Source: Trifolium pratense (lineage: Eukaryota > Streptophyta > Magnoliopsida > Fabales > Fabaceae). From it: DNA of 64,000 nucleotides. Within the stretch, counting starts at the first letter, position 1, and every line of letters starts with the position of its first letter. The translations under genes were made by a program, and so were the position numbers. Below, one piece after another: positions 1-17,672 of the stretch. Under the pieces are notes generated by a model. The model had not been told where the DNA came from. It saw only the letters and a program-made list of their open reading frames with translations, and ran no database searches. Location of the stretch: assembly GCF_020283565.1 (NCBI RefSeq), contig NC_060065.1, forward strand, positions 17,212,866 to 17,276,865, read 5' to 3'.

Positions 1-25
1 TTTAAAAGTATTAAAGAGGTAAAAA

Positions 26-182
26 AACCCGTTTGACCAAACTTCTCCTTATTTTCTACTTCTTTACTTTATTTCTCTAATTAATTCTTTTAAGGAGAAA
101 TAGAGCCGAATAAAAATTTTTACTTCTCTATTTATTTTAAAGAGAAGTAGAAAAATAGAAAATAAGTAGGGTCAAACAGGAC
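26..182. mobile_element. Small MITE-like inverted repeat
   Basis: The two ends are inverted copies of each other: a left block with GTTTGACC and a right block with GGGTCAAAC, followed inward by matching TTATTTTCTACTTCT-type sequence. There is no coding capacity. I could not define a target duplication. Confidence 0.5.
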
Positions 183-616
183 CTAAGTAAGACTAAAAAA
201 TTCTCATATTCTCATATATGGGCCAGTTCTCGCATAGATCTACTTACGGACACAAATTGACATCCTAATTCTAATTGTGAGAATTGGTTGTAATTACTAA
301 TTACTAATTAATTAGACCTATAAACCTTGAATAAATCTCCCATTAAGTGAGTTTGAATTTTACGGCACGTATGTGTATAGGCAACAATCACTTAGTTAGA
401 ATTAGGCCATTAAAAAAAAAAAACTTAGTTAGATTTAGAATTAGTTAATAAGTCACGTTCTTCCACCGTCTACAATGCATTATTTAACGTCATTTTCTGC
501 ATGCAAAAACCGACAGCTCCGCTTACTACGTGCTCTTATTCTTTTCCTTAATAATAATTCCACTTTCCCTTACGCTTCCTCTCTTAATCACTTCTTAGCT
601 TCATCTTAATTTGTTC

Positions 617-625
617 CTATAAATC
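617..625 (+). promoter_or_regulatory. Probable TATA box of the plus-strand pectin methylesterase gene
   Basis: The sequence CTATAAATC lies about 85 bases upstream of the ATG at 708. This spacing fits a plant TATA box followed by a short 5' leader. Confidence 0.5.
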
Positions 626-707
626 CCTCTCATTCCAACATCATATTCCAAACCATAATCTAAATCCTCATTTAATCATTTTAATACATTCCCTAATATA
701 ATTTACA

Positions 708-6847
<6,140 letters not shown>

Positions 6848-6914
6848 AGCAGTAAATTTTATTCATTGTTTGGTAGATGTAATGTAACTGTTATTTCATT
6901 TTTAAGGGTCATGT

Positions 6915-6920
6915 AATAAA
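6915..6920 (+). terminator. Candidate polyadenylation signal of the plus-strand pectin methylesterase gene
   Basis: AATAAA lies about 70 bases after the stop codon, just before a Stowaway-type MITE. Plant signals are degenerate, so this is only a candidate. Confidence 0.35.
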
Positions 6921-7044
6921 TACTCTCTCCGTCCCACAATATAAGCAAAAATTGGTCAAAAGTTAATGTATCTGGCCTAAATTAAATCAAATACATCAAC
7001 TTTTGTTGACCAATTTTTTCTTATATATTAGGACGGAGGGAGTA
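6921..7044. mobile_element. Stowaway-type MITE
   Basis: The terminal inverted repeats are CTCTCTCCGTCCCACAATAT and its counterpart ATATTAGGACGGAGGGAG. They are flanked by TA on both sides. It lies just past the 3' end of the pectin methylesterase gene. Confidence 0.8.
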
Positions 7045-7144
7045 TATGTTTGGACTAATTTTTTTTTGCAAAATAATATGTTTGGATTAAATTAAAAATT
7101 ATATTAGAAAATAAAGTTATTCGATATATTTTTCATTCAATGAT

Positions 7145-7215
7145 TTTTTTTGTCAAGTAGTCTAGTGGCTAGAAATTCTACCTTAAGATGGATAAGTGGA
7201 GATAATCGTGATTAT
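7145..7215 (-). mobile_element. 5'-truncated SINE fragment
   Basis: It matches the tail half of the SINE at 1453-1605 (GTAGTCTAGTGGCTAGAAATT) but lacks the tRNA-like head. Confidence 0.4.
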
Positions 7216-7805
7216 ATTTTATTAATTGTATTTACCTGCTAAATTACATCCACCTAAAAATATGAAGGTGTAAAACAACATGCACCTTTTCAATTTGACC
7301 AAAAAACCATCAATGTTTATAATTTTAAAGGGTGTTGTTAACCTGTGTTTAAGGGTACATGTTAAGCCACCTAAAAATAGAAAATATTTAATGTTAAAGA
7401 AGTTGAATGCACAAGTTCTAATAAAATATTACTCCTACATTTGTCATCTTAATATGTACCCTAAGGGAAGTTGAATTCACTAAATTCAACATAAAAGACA
7501 CATAAAAAGTATCAAAACAAGTATATTTAAAAAGGGTTTTTCTAACCTGTGGAACATTGCACAGGATAAAAAGTAGTTAATCATTATTTTTTGGGTTTTT
7601 CCAAATCTTATTAATGAGTTTTTTTTTTTTTTGAAAATTGATTTTTTTTTCTCTCTCATTTATTAACTTTACGTAAATTTGGTACACCACAAAGGAAAGA
7701 AAAATCAAAAGTCACACTCTTTTTCAACTTTCTCTTGGTGTCACTTTCTCCTTCAACCATTGAAGTACACTAAAGTTTATAAAAAATATGTCAAGTAAAA
7801 AGAAT

Positions 7806-8218
7806 TGTTGGGGTTGATTATCAAGTCACACATCGCCTAGTTTCTTAAATAAAGAAGAAGGTTAAAAAATAGCTATTGAAAGTCTCACATCGCTTAGAAT
7901 TGTGAAGCAAGGAGGAAATCAAAGCTATATAATGGACCTAAGTTCTTTGTTTGTAATTGCACCAGTCAGTAGTACTTTAAACTTATATCTGACTCTTAGT
8001 TTAAATATTTGCTTTGTGAGAGTGTGGTTGTATTGGGGCATTCGGGTGAGAGTGAGAGAAGTCTATGTGTTGTAATAATTTTCACATAGTGATTTTTCTC
8101 TAGATGTCAGTTTAGACAACTGTTTGTGATTTTTTCTCCGGTTTGGAGTTTCCACATTATATTCTTGTGTTTTGATCGTGTTTATTTTTTTTTTCTTTAG
8201 TGTTGTTATTTCCTAACA
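7806..8218 (+). mobile_element. Solo LTR with perfect 5-bp target duplication
   Basis: The 413-bp unit begins TGTTGGGGTTG and ends TTTCCTAACA. It is flanked by AGAAT at 7801-7805 and 8219-8223. No internal region or second LTR is nearby, so recombination between LTRs removed the body. The family is probably copia-type; the strand is assumed. Confidence 0.8.
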
Positions 8219-8239
8219 AGAATCATCCATTATACTCAA

Positions 8240-8964
8240 GGTGGCATTTAGCATGCACAAATCTTAAATTTGTGCACCATGCACAACTTTAAGTTAACGG
8301 CTGGATTTGACAGTTCCATTATAACTTATCATGCTCCTCACACATTAAACAAACTTCAATTGCCTCCCTTACCGGTTAATTTTAATTACTATTTTTATAA
8401 AAAAAAACTTAAATAAATAATATTAACCCACCATTATCTTCTTCTATTTTAATCTGATCTTAACTCATTGAAAAAGGGTAGATAAGTAAAATTATAGGTA
8501 TCTTTGTTGATTTATGTCAAAATATGCAAAGATTGAAAAATGGTAGATAAATAAAATTATAGGTATCTTTAATAAAGAATTATGATATCTCTTTCTCTCT
8601 TCTCCATCAAATTGTTTTCAGATCTGTCCATATTTTGAAGAACTAATGTTTTTTTGGAAGAGGTGAATATTTCAATATTCTGCCATTGCAAGTTCTAACT
8701 TCTGGATCCAGAACTGCTTCTCAAATATCTCTCCATGAATTTAAATGGTTGTTTAAATCCATTCTAATCAATTTCTTCTAGAAACAAGAGAAAGAAAAGA
8801 AAAGCACAGTGCATAGAGGAGGAGTGGGTGGGTGTGAGAAACAATCTAGTGTTGATAGACTACAGTAAAACTGTGTTCCTTATTAAATCTAACAGTCAGA
8901 AACAAATTTATAAAGTTGTGCATCCATGCACAAATTGTTAAATTTGTGAATTGTAAATGCCACC
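8240..8964. mobile_element. Non-autonomous DNA transposon with about 55-bp inverted ends
   Basis: The left end GGTGGCATTTAGCATGCACA and the right end (read in reverse, GGTGGCATTTACAATTCACA) are inverted repeats. They continue through ATTTGTGCA and GCACAACTTTA blocks. There is no long open frame. The flanks do not show a clear duplication. Confidence 0.6.
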
Positions 8965-9182
8965 CCATTTTGTTATGTTTGGTTGTGTTTTGGTTTTACT
9001 TTTGTTGCTTAATTCTTCTTTTTTTTTTTTTTTTTTTGTGAATAGGGGAAGAAAGAGAGATAAAATTGGCATTAATTACTCTTTAATAAATTAGGAGAGA
9101 AAAAATAGGAGAAAGAGAGAGAGAAAAATAGGATTAAATAATTAATAAGATCAGGAAAAACCCAAAAAAACAAGGTATTAAC

Positions 9183-9481
9183 TACTCTCTCCGGTCCTTT
9201 TTATAAGAAACACTTTGAAAAAATCACACAGACCAATGAAGCACATTTAACATAGTTATTTTCATTTAATACACTTATAAATTTAAATTTATTCCATGTA
9301 TACCCTTATTTAATTACTCTTTATTCAACTAACTTACTTATTTTTAAATTATCTCTCATAATAAATAAGGGCATAAGTGAAATTGAACATTTAAAACATT
9401 TAAAAATTAGTCAAAGTTTCTTATAAAAAGGACCAAATTTTTTGCCCTAAATGTTCCTTATAAAAAGGACCGGAGGGAGTA
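9183..9481. mobile_element. Stowaway-like MITE, about 300 bp
   Basis: The ends CTCTCTCCGGTCCTTTTTAT and ATAAAAAGGACCGGAGGGAG are inverted repeats with TA at both borders. An internal TTATAAAAAGGACC copy lies near the right end. Confidence 0.75.
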
Positions 9482-10555
9482 CTATTTATCTATGTTTCCC
9501 GGGTGCGGGGTACGTCATTTTTAGAAAAACTAAGGTACGAGTACGTCTCTATAATTTTTTTTAATATATAATTATACATATTAAATAATAGAATTACATT
9601 GTCAAAACAAATAATTAAACATAAAAAATATCACACCACACTTTTAAAGTAATTTAAATTGTTCGAAACATCAAAATATGAAATTAAAAAGCAATTAGCT
9701 TAAAAAGAGTCAATTGTTTCCCACTTCGTCATCACTAAAATGAGCGACCTCTAGTTAGGTTCATCGCGAGAAAGACTAGCAATTTCAAGAATATCAACTA
9801 AGTATTAAATAAATCTCATTCATCTCTACGAATATCCCACATTTTTGTTACACTTTCATTATAAATATTACTATTTCTCTTTCTCGAGAGAAGACGAAGA
9901 TTGGTATGAATAACAATTAGATATTCATCTCTCTTTGAATTGAGCCTATTCATTTTCAATGAATAAGTGAATAATTTCGGCGACTACTTTGTTATTGTTT
10001 TTTTAGCAGTAGTTGCTACTTTAATATTATAAACAAATAAAAAACCTAAATCTTCCTATAAAAAAACTAACAAAAGAAAAAGGAGAAGAAAAAAAAACGT
10101 GTTTTTTTTTTTTGAATTGGTGTACCACGCGTGTACCACAAGTGTACCACGTGCGTACCCATTGCAAAAAAAAAAAAAAACTAGGTACGGCGTCAGTGCG
10201 TAGCGAAGGAGTTCCATACACGTACCGGTACTCAATTTAAAATGGAGTACCCATGCAACATAGTTATTTATCCTGTGCAATGTTGCACAAGTTAGAAAAA
10301 CCCATTTAAAAATACGTATACAATAGTTTAACAATTGGAACTTAAACTAAGGACCAAATCATGACATTTTTTACAGGAAAAAAAATAAAATTCGGTAATT
10401 ATAAGGAAAAATTAAATATCTAACCCTAACAATTTTTTTTTAAAAAAACAATACAATATAAAAATTAATTTAAAAAAAAATCAAACGGTCTATTAAACAA
10501 AGGCATTAAACATGTGTGTGTGTGGGTATTCTCATTATTTCTTTCTTTGATTTTT
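9482..10555. other. AT-rich intergenic DNA, no gene seen
   Basis: There are low-complexity A/T runs and weak repeat fragments. Short open frames near 10030-10330 and 10514-10735 lack family features and are broken by homopolymers. Confidence 0.6.
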
Positions 10556-11517
10556 GGCTTAAATGCAGTTTTACCCCCCCTATTTTGGAAAATGCGGAAT
10601 TTTACCCCCCCTATTTTAAAATGCGGAATTTTACCCCCCTATTTTATAATTTGTTGGATTTTGCCCCCACTAAAATTTTGCACAAAATCTGCTTCTGAGC
10701 CTCAAGTTCAAAGCTTCGCACAGAACTCAATTTAGATCAATAATTCACCAAACTGGTACCGAAACGACCGCAATCGAGTTAGTTTTCCACAGAATCAAAC
10801 TCCACTAAATTTGGAGTTACAGAGAGAGATTAATTACCGTTTTAGTGAAGGTCTGTTCAAATTAATTATCGTATGAAACTACTACTAGTATTTTCGTCAT
10901 TCCTCTCACCCTGTAGCTCATTTTTTAATACTATTTACATGTATGGAAATCTAACGAAATTACCCTTGTTGGCATTTCAATTTCGTCGATTTTGGAGTTA
11001 CGATGGGTTCGGTAGACGATGTTGAATTTTAAGATCACAAGTAGATTTCTGCAGAATTAGTAATTGGACACACCTTCACTAAAACGGTAATTAATCTCTC
11101 TCTGTAACTCCAAATTTAGTGGGGTTTGATTCTGTGGAAAGCTAACTCGATTACGGTCATTTCGGTAGCCGTTTGGTGAATTATGGATCCAAATTGAGTT
11201 GTATGCGAAGCTTTGAAGTTGTGACTCGAAAGCAGATTTTTGCAAAATTTTGGGGGACATACCTTCACTAAAACGGTAATTAATCTCTCTTTGTAACTCC
11301 AAATTCAGTGGGGTTTGATTATGTGGAAAGATAACTCGATTACGGTCATTTCGATATCCTTTTGGTGAATTATTGATCAAAATTGAGTTGTGTGCGAAGC
11401 TTTAAAGTTGTGACTCGAAAGCAGAATTTTAGGGGGGGCAAAATCCAAAAAATTATAAAACAGGGGGGATAAAATTCCGATTTAATCAAAACAGGGGGGC
11501 AAAACTGCATTTAAGCC
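10556..11517. mobile_element. Mutator-type non-autonomous element with 9-bp target duplication
   Basis: The ends are GGCTTAAATGCAGTTTTACC and the inverted GGGGCAAAACTGCATTTAAGCC. Inside are repeated inverted blocks such as ACCTTCACTAAAACGGTAAT. TTGATTTTT at 10547-10555 and 11518-11526 is a perfect 9-bp duplication, which is typical of MULEs. It has no transposase frame. Confidence 0.8.
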
Positions 11518-11541
11518 TTGATTTTTTTTACACATAAAAAC

Positions 11542-11577
11542 CCATTCATTCATTCATTCATTCATTCATTCATTCAT

Positions 11578-11613
<36 letters not shown>
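11542..11613. repeat. Adjoining (CATT)n and (CTTT)n microsatellites
   Basis: A run of ATTC/CATT units passes directly into a run of CTTT units. It sits just upstream of the tRNA ligase-like pseudogene region. Confidence 0.95.
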
Positions 11614-11614
<1 letters not shown>

Positions 11615-11639
11615 AATCTTACCCTAATCTGTGAAAAGA

Positions 11640-13564
11640 ATCAAATACGCACAGCACACATTGTGGAATTATGGTGTTGGAGTGGGTCGTCAAAGATCAA
11701 GAAACTGCCATGCTAGATTTGTGCTGATAATCTCTTCGCTTTGCTATGGTAATTTCTTCAACTTTCTTTCCACATATTTTGCATAGATATTCAGATACCC
11801 ATTTTCTCATTCTTCATTATTACCACTACATTCAATCATCTGTTTGAAAAAAGGTATAACTTTACCCATTCTTGAACATTCAATCTTCTCCTTGAGAAAA
11901 ACAAAACAACCCTAATTGTATGCAAAAGGTGTTCTATTCTGTTCCAAGATCCTTAATTGTGTACAAAAGGTATTCTATTTGGTCCCAATAGTTTAAAAGA
12001 CAGATTTTGTTTATCACGATAATGGAGTTTCACAAGAACCTTAATTGTGCAAAAGATGTTCTATTATGTCCCAAAAGAACCTTAATTGTGCAAAAGGTGT
12101 TCTATTATGTCCCAAAAGAACCTTAACAGTTTTTTGTTTGTCACAATCAGGGAGTTTCACTTGTTTTTGGAATTTTCATTGTAACATGTTTGCCTCATCT
12201 GGTTTCCAATTTTAAAGGGTAGAAAAACCCTATAAGACTGTGAATCATTTTGTGACGGAATCTTTTTTCATTATCTGAAAATGGGGTGGAGTATATTGCC
12301 CTAGTAACCCTAAATTTGACTGTTGGAATCGATGAATATATTTTGCTTTATAAATTTTGTAACGGATGGATCATAGATGCCTCAATGACCATGGAGTAAA
12401 ATGTTGGATGAACTTAATGACCCTAGTCCCTCAATGTGAAAACTAGTTGTTGCCTTAATTGCTACTCAAGCAATTGTCTCTATCGGTGTGTGATTTTCAA
12501 TTAACAAATTTATGAATTTTTATTCATAATAATGCATGAATGGGTATATAGTCTACTTTGATTACCCTTAGTCCCTAGATTCAATTATGCAACTGCAATT
12601 AGAAGTGATTTTGCATTATGAACATAATGACCCTTGTCCCAAATGTTTCATTAGTTTTGTAAGGGATGGATGCCTCAATGACCTTTGAGAAAAATGCGTT
12701 ATGAATTCTTTGTTCATAATGGAAAAGTTGGATGGTGGCTTTCAAAGGAAAGAAATTTAATATGAAATTTTATTGAAAACGTGGGTGGTGTCTATTGTCT
12801 TTTCATGACCCTAATTGTGAAACTGTCACCAGTGGTATGGTATACATGAGCTCACTAACTCCAAATTCGACAATAAGATGGATATACTTTGTTCCATGAT
12901 TTTTGTAAGGAATTGTCTTGGTGGCCCAAAAATGCTAGATGATGTCATATTGTGAAACCTAGTTTTTGCCTTAAATGCAATTTTAATATAAAATTTCATT
13001 CATAATATAAGGAAAGGATAATATCTATTGTGCTTTGACGACCCTAGTTCCTAGATGCAATTTTCCAACTACAATATGAACTTATTTTGCAAATGCAAAA
13101 GGAAGTGCTTCCTTGTGTTTGATTAGCCTACTGATTAGGGTTTCAAATGAATTCTCAGGAAAAAAGTACAAAGAAACCAACTCTTTGGAGTATAAACTAT
13201 TTCTTGTAATATCGATTTTGTATGTATGGCATTATGCAGACAACCTATGCCATATAAGGATGCTTGCATTGTGATCAATGGAGGAAACCATAATGAGGTT
13301 GTATCTGATAAAATTCAGTGGGTGTTGGGCATAGCAATGTTGTTGAACATAGTGAAGTTCAGGTTCAGCATGCTAATAAGGTGGTTAATTCCCAAAGTTC
13401 AACGGTGATTTGGAAACCAAAATCTCATGGAACTGTTCTTGTAGGACTGTAACTGAAGTTGAAAGCATGTTGTTGGGTAAAGGGAAGGTTGATGGTTGAG
13501 ATTGAGATGCAGCTTCATGCACGAGTCAGAGCAACCTTTTGAAAATGAAAAGTCAGATCAAGAG
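11640..13564 (+). pseudogene. tRNA ligase (RNL)-like N-terminal exon pseudogene, copy 1
   Basis: The exon-like stretch at about 13225-13564 reads, with frame breaks, as ANKVVNS, then VIWKPKSHGTV, then TEVES, then LHARVRATF and ENEKSDQE. It ends at a GT donor at 13565. From memory of the family, WKPKSYGTV..TEVE and IRATFYPKFENEKSDQE are consecutive landmarks of plant tRNA ligase N-termini, in the same order. The YPK part is deleted and the reading frame is lost. The stretch at 11640-13224 reads as a long decayed intron. The rest of the ligase (ligase, kinase and phosphodiesterase domains) is absent from the window. Confidence 0.6.
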
Positions 13565-16500
13565 GTATATATGATTCCTATCTCAGTTTCTTATGTTTTG
13601 ATTTCATGAGTGGATGTATCAATTTTTCTAGTTTATGTATTTGTTTCTTGGTAATAATTGTTTGAGTTTCAATTTATTAGATAAATCAAACACATTTTTT
13701 TCAAAAACATTCAAAAGAAACTGATATGCCCTATTTGGTACCAATATTTTGAAGACAGAACTTTTTGGTTTGCTACGGTAATTTTGGAACTTTCAATCAT
13801 TGTGTGACGGAATTTTTTTTCATTATCTGAAAAAGGGGTGGAGTATATTGTCCTAGTAACCCTAAATTTGACCATTGGAATCAATGAATATATTATGTTT
13901 AATAAATTTTGTAACGGATGGATCATAGATGCCTCAATGACTACAGAGTAAAATGTTGGATGAACTGTAATGACTCTAGTCCCTGAATGTGAAAGCTGGT
14001 TGTTGTCTTAATTGCTACTCAAGTAATTGACTCTATCTGTGTCTGCTTTTCTATTAAAAAAAATTATGAATTTTTATTCATAATAATGCATGAATGGGTA
14101 TATATTCTGCTTTGATGACCCTTAGTTTTGAAATTCAATTCTGCAACTGCAATTAAAACTGATTTTGCATTATGAACTTAATCACCCTAGTTCCTAATGT
14201 TTCATAAGTTTTGTAAGGGATGAATGCTTCAATGACCTTAGAGTAAAATGCATTACAAGCTCTTTATTCGTAAAGGAAAAGTTGGATGGTGGCCTTTAAA
14301 GAAATTTGAATATGAACTTTTATTCAAAATGTGTATGGTCGCTATTGTCTTATTATGACCCTAATTATGAAAATGTCACTGAGATGATTTTTCTTTTTCA
14401 TTTTCTTTTCATTATCTATAAAGGGTGGTATAGTATTCATAAACCCACTAACTCCAAATTCGATAATAAGATGGGATTGTCTTGTTAAACAAAAAATGAT
14501 GGATGATGCCTTAATGCGAAAGCTAGTTGTTGCCTTAAATGCAGTTGTGCTTTGATGAAAAATATAAGGCACAAACGTTTGCTATTGTGATTTGATGACC
14601 CTAGTCCCTGAATTCAATTTTGCAAATGCAATTAGAAGTGATTTTGCATTATGAACTTAATGTCCCTAATGTTTCATAAGTTTTGTAAGGGCACTTGAAA
14701 GTTGGAATCGATGAATATACTATGTCTTATAGATTTTGTAATGGATGGATCATAGATGCCTTCATGACCATAGAGTAAAATATTGGATGAACTTGCTGAC
14801 CCTAGTCCCTGAATATGAAAGCTAGTCCCTACTCAAGCCATTGTCTTTATCGGTGTCCGCTTTACTATTAAAAAAATTATGATTTTTTATTCATAATAAT
14901 GCATGAATGGATATATATTCTGCTTTGATGACCCTTAGTCCCTAAATTCAATTCTGCAACTGCAACTAGAAGTGATTTTGCATTATGAACTTAATGACCC
15001 TTGTCCTTAATGTTGACTTATGCCTTAATGTGAAAGATAGTTGTTTCCTTAATTATGAAAAGCAATTTTAATATGAAATGACACTATATTATTGTCTTTT
15101 TAATATGAAATTTTATTCAAAACGTGGATGATGTCTATTGTCTTTTTATGACCCTAATTATGAAACTGTCACTAGTAGTATGGTATACATGAGATCACTA
15201 ACTCCAAAATCGATGGATATACTACTTTGTTCCTTGACTTTTGTAAGGGATTGTCTTGGTGGCTCAAAAATGCTAGATGATGCCTTAATGTGAAAGCTAG
15301 TTGTTTCCTTAAATGCAATTTTAATATAAAATTTCATTCATAATATAAGGCATGGATATTATCTATTGTGCTTTAATGACTCTAAATGCAATTTTGCAAC
15401 TACAATATGAACTGATTTTGCAAATGCAAAAGGCATTGCTTCCTTGTGTTTGATTAGCCTACTAATAAGGGTTTCAAAGGAATTCTCTAAGGAAGACACG
15501 AATCAACTGAAGTAAAGTACAAAGAAACCAACTCTTTGGAGTCTAAACTGTTACTTATAATATTTATCTGGTATATATGGCACTATGGCCATGAGGTTGT
15601 ATCTGTTAGTCTTTTTTACCGCAGATCTATTGTGAAATCTGATAAAATTTGGTGTGTGTTGGTATAAGAATCAGATAGCACTATATTTGTGTTGATTATT
15701 ATAAATGTAAGTCTTGGATTTAGTAACTAAAAAAGGTAGAACCTTACCCATTTTTCTCATTCTTGATCATTCAATATAATTCAATCTTCTGCTTGATAAA
15801 TACAAAACCTTTTATTGGTGAGCATAGCAGTGTTCAGGTTCAGCATGCTAATAAGGTGGTTAATTCCCAAGGTTCAATGGTGATTTCGAAACCAAAATCT
15901 CATGGAACTGTTAGTGTTCAAACTTGAAAGCATGATGGTGGGCAAAGGAAAGGTTGATGGTTCAGATGTTGGTGTTGATGTGGCTTCATGCACGAACTAG
16001 AGCTACTTTCTATCCCAAATATGAAAATGAGGTATGTGATTCCTGTCTCAGTTTTTTATGTTTTGATTTCATGAGTGGAGGATTTATTGTTCAATTTTGT
16101 CATTATCAATTTTCCTAGTTTATATTTTTTTTTTGTTCATAATAATTGTTAGAATCTCAGCCTTATGGGATATTAGACAATCAAACAAAATGTTTTCAAG
16201 ATCATTCAAAAGAAACTGATATGCTCTGTGCCGAGACCCTAATTTTGACCATTGGAATAGATGAATATACTATGTTTTATAAATTTTTTAACGGATGGAT
16301 CATAGATGCCTAATGACTACAGAGTAAAATGTAGGATGAATTTAATGACCTTAGTCCCTAAATGTGAAAGCTAGTTGTTGCCTTAATTGCCACTCAAGCA
16401 ATTGTCTCTATCTGTGTCCTTTTTTTTGTCAAAAAATATATATGAATTTGTATTCAAAATGCATGAATGGATATCTATTGTGATTTGGCGACCCTTAGTC

Positions 16501-16760
16501 CCTAAATTCAATTTTGCAGTTATCATGAATTATGAACATAATGACCCTATTACCTAATGTTTCATAAGTTTTGTAAGGAAATGGAAACCTCAAGTAGACA
16601 ATGGCGTTAGAGTAAAATGCATTATGACCCGAAGATGAATTTTTCTTCATTATCTATAATGCATTGTGTGGTAAAGATGAGCCCACTAACTCAAAATTCA
16701 ACAATAAGATGAATATACGTTGTTCCAAAAATGCAGGATGATGCCTTAATGTGAAAGCTA
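12322..16760 (+). repeat. Tandemly reiterated intron-like sequence in the pseudogene region
   Basis: Blocks beginning ATCGATGAATATA and running through AACGGATGGATCATAGATGCC, GTAAAATGTTGGATGAACTT and CTAGTTGTTGCCTTAA recur near 12322, 13878, 14705 and 16256. A second block (GCATGAATGG..TGCTTTGATGACCCTTAGTCCC) recurs after each. They explain most of the non-coding sequence here. Confidence 0.75.
13565..16031 (+). pseudogene. tRNA ligase (RNL)-like N-terminal exon pseudogene, copy 2
   Basis: A second decayed copy of the same locus. Its exon part at about 15815-16031 reads VQHANKVVNSQ, then KPKSHGTV, then LHARTRATFYPKYENE, and stops at a GT donor. The upstream part (13878-15600) repeats the intron of copy 1 nearly line by line (for example ATGAATATA..TTTGTAACGGATGGATC and GACCCTAGTCCC). 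Copy 2 keeps RATFYPKYENE, which copy 1 lost, while copy 1 keeps KSDQE. The two therefore decayed separately after a tandem duplication. Confidence 0.6.
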
Positions 16761-17592
16761 GTTGATGAGAAGTAATTATCAGGTGATGAGATATTCCATT
16801 TTTTTAATTTCATTGTGATTGTTTGTATTGGCTTTATGATTTCAAACATGGTTGAATTATTCATTTTATATTCATATAACAACATATTCTTATATATAGA
16901 ACTTTGTTAAACAGTAGTACACTAGTGCAGTTATGAAATAGCCGTCTGTCATCCTTTTAGATTCATTATAAAACCAATGTCCCATAGATGATGGAAGCTT
17001 TGGTTGCAGGATAGAAACTAGGGAATAATTACAGGTGTTGGGAACTTTCTATTGAAACATAGCTTCCAAGGTTAATTTGTTAACTGGGTAAGCTTTTTAT
17101 GTCGGAAGTAAATGTGGGAACAAGTTTTCTTAATACGGTATAATTCTATGATTTGAGCTGTCTTTTCCCCCTATATATGGTGTAGAATCATATATATAAT
17201 ATAATATAGCTGTAAGACCGCTTTGGAATGAAGGAAAACTAGGTGATTCAACCATTTTATATGTTTCTCATTTGGTACAATTACTGTACTTATGTGTTTT
17301 TCTTTATGCAATTAACACTTGCTGTCTAATTACCTATGCATTGTGCAATTTACGATGTTGCTATATGACTACAACTCTATAATTAGATTAACAAGAGGAT
17401 CTTTTTTACTATGTTATCATGTTGTATTTGGGAGATTTGGTGCTGAATGCAGTCTATTTTTATTTTTGCTTTTACACAATGTTCAAAGTCCAAACCAATA
17501 TAGGCTCAAATAATATAGTGTCATTTCAATAACAAAAAAGTAATAACATCATGGAATAAAAGAAAATAACATTACAATAAAAAGTTTGTATA

Positions 17593-17593
<1 letters not shown>
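16761..17593. other. Intergenic DNA, no gene seen
   Basis: It follows the last pseudogene repeat and holds only short open frames without family features. Confidence 0.5.

Positions 17594-17664
<71 letters not shown>
17594..17664. repeat. (TA)n microsatellite just beyond the minus-strand pectin methylesterase stop
   Basis: A pure TA run ending 8 bases before the stop codon, so it lies in or next to the 3' untranslated region. Confidence 0.95.
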
Positions 17665-17666
<2 letters not shown>

Positions 17667-17672
17667 AAGTTA

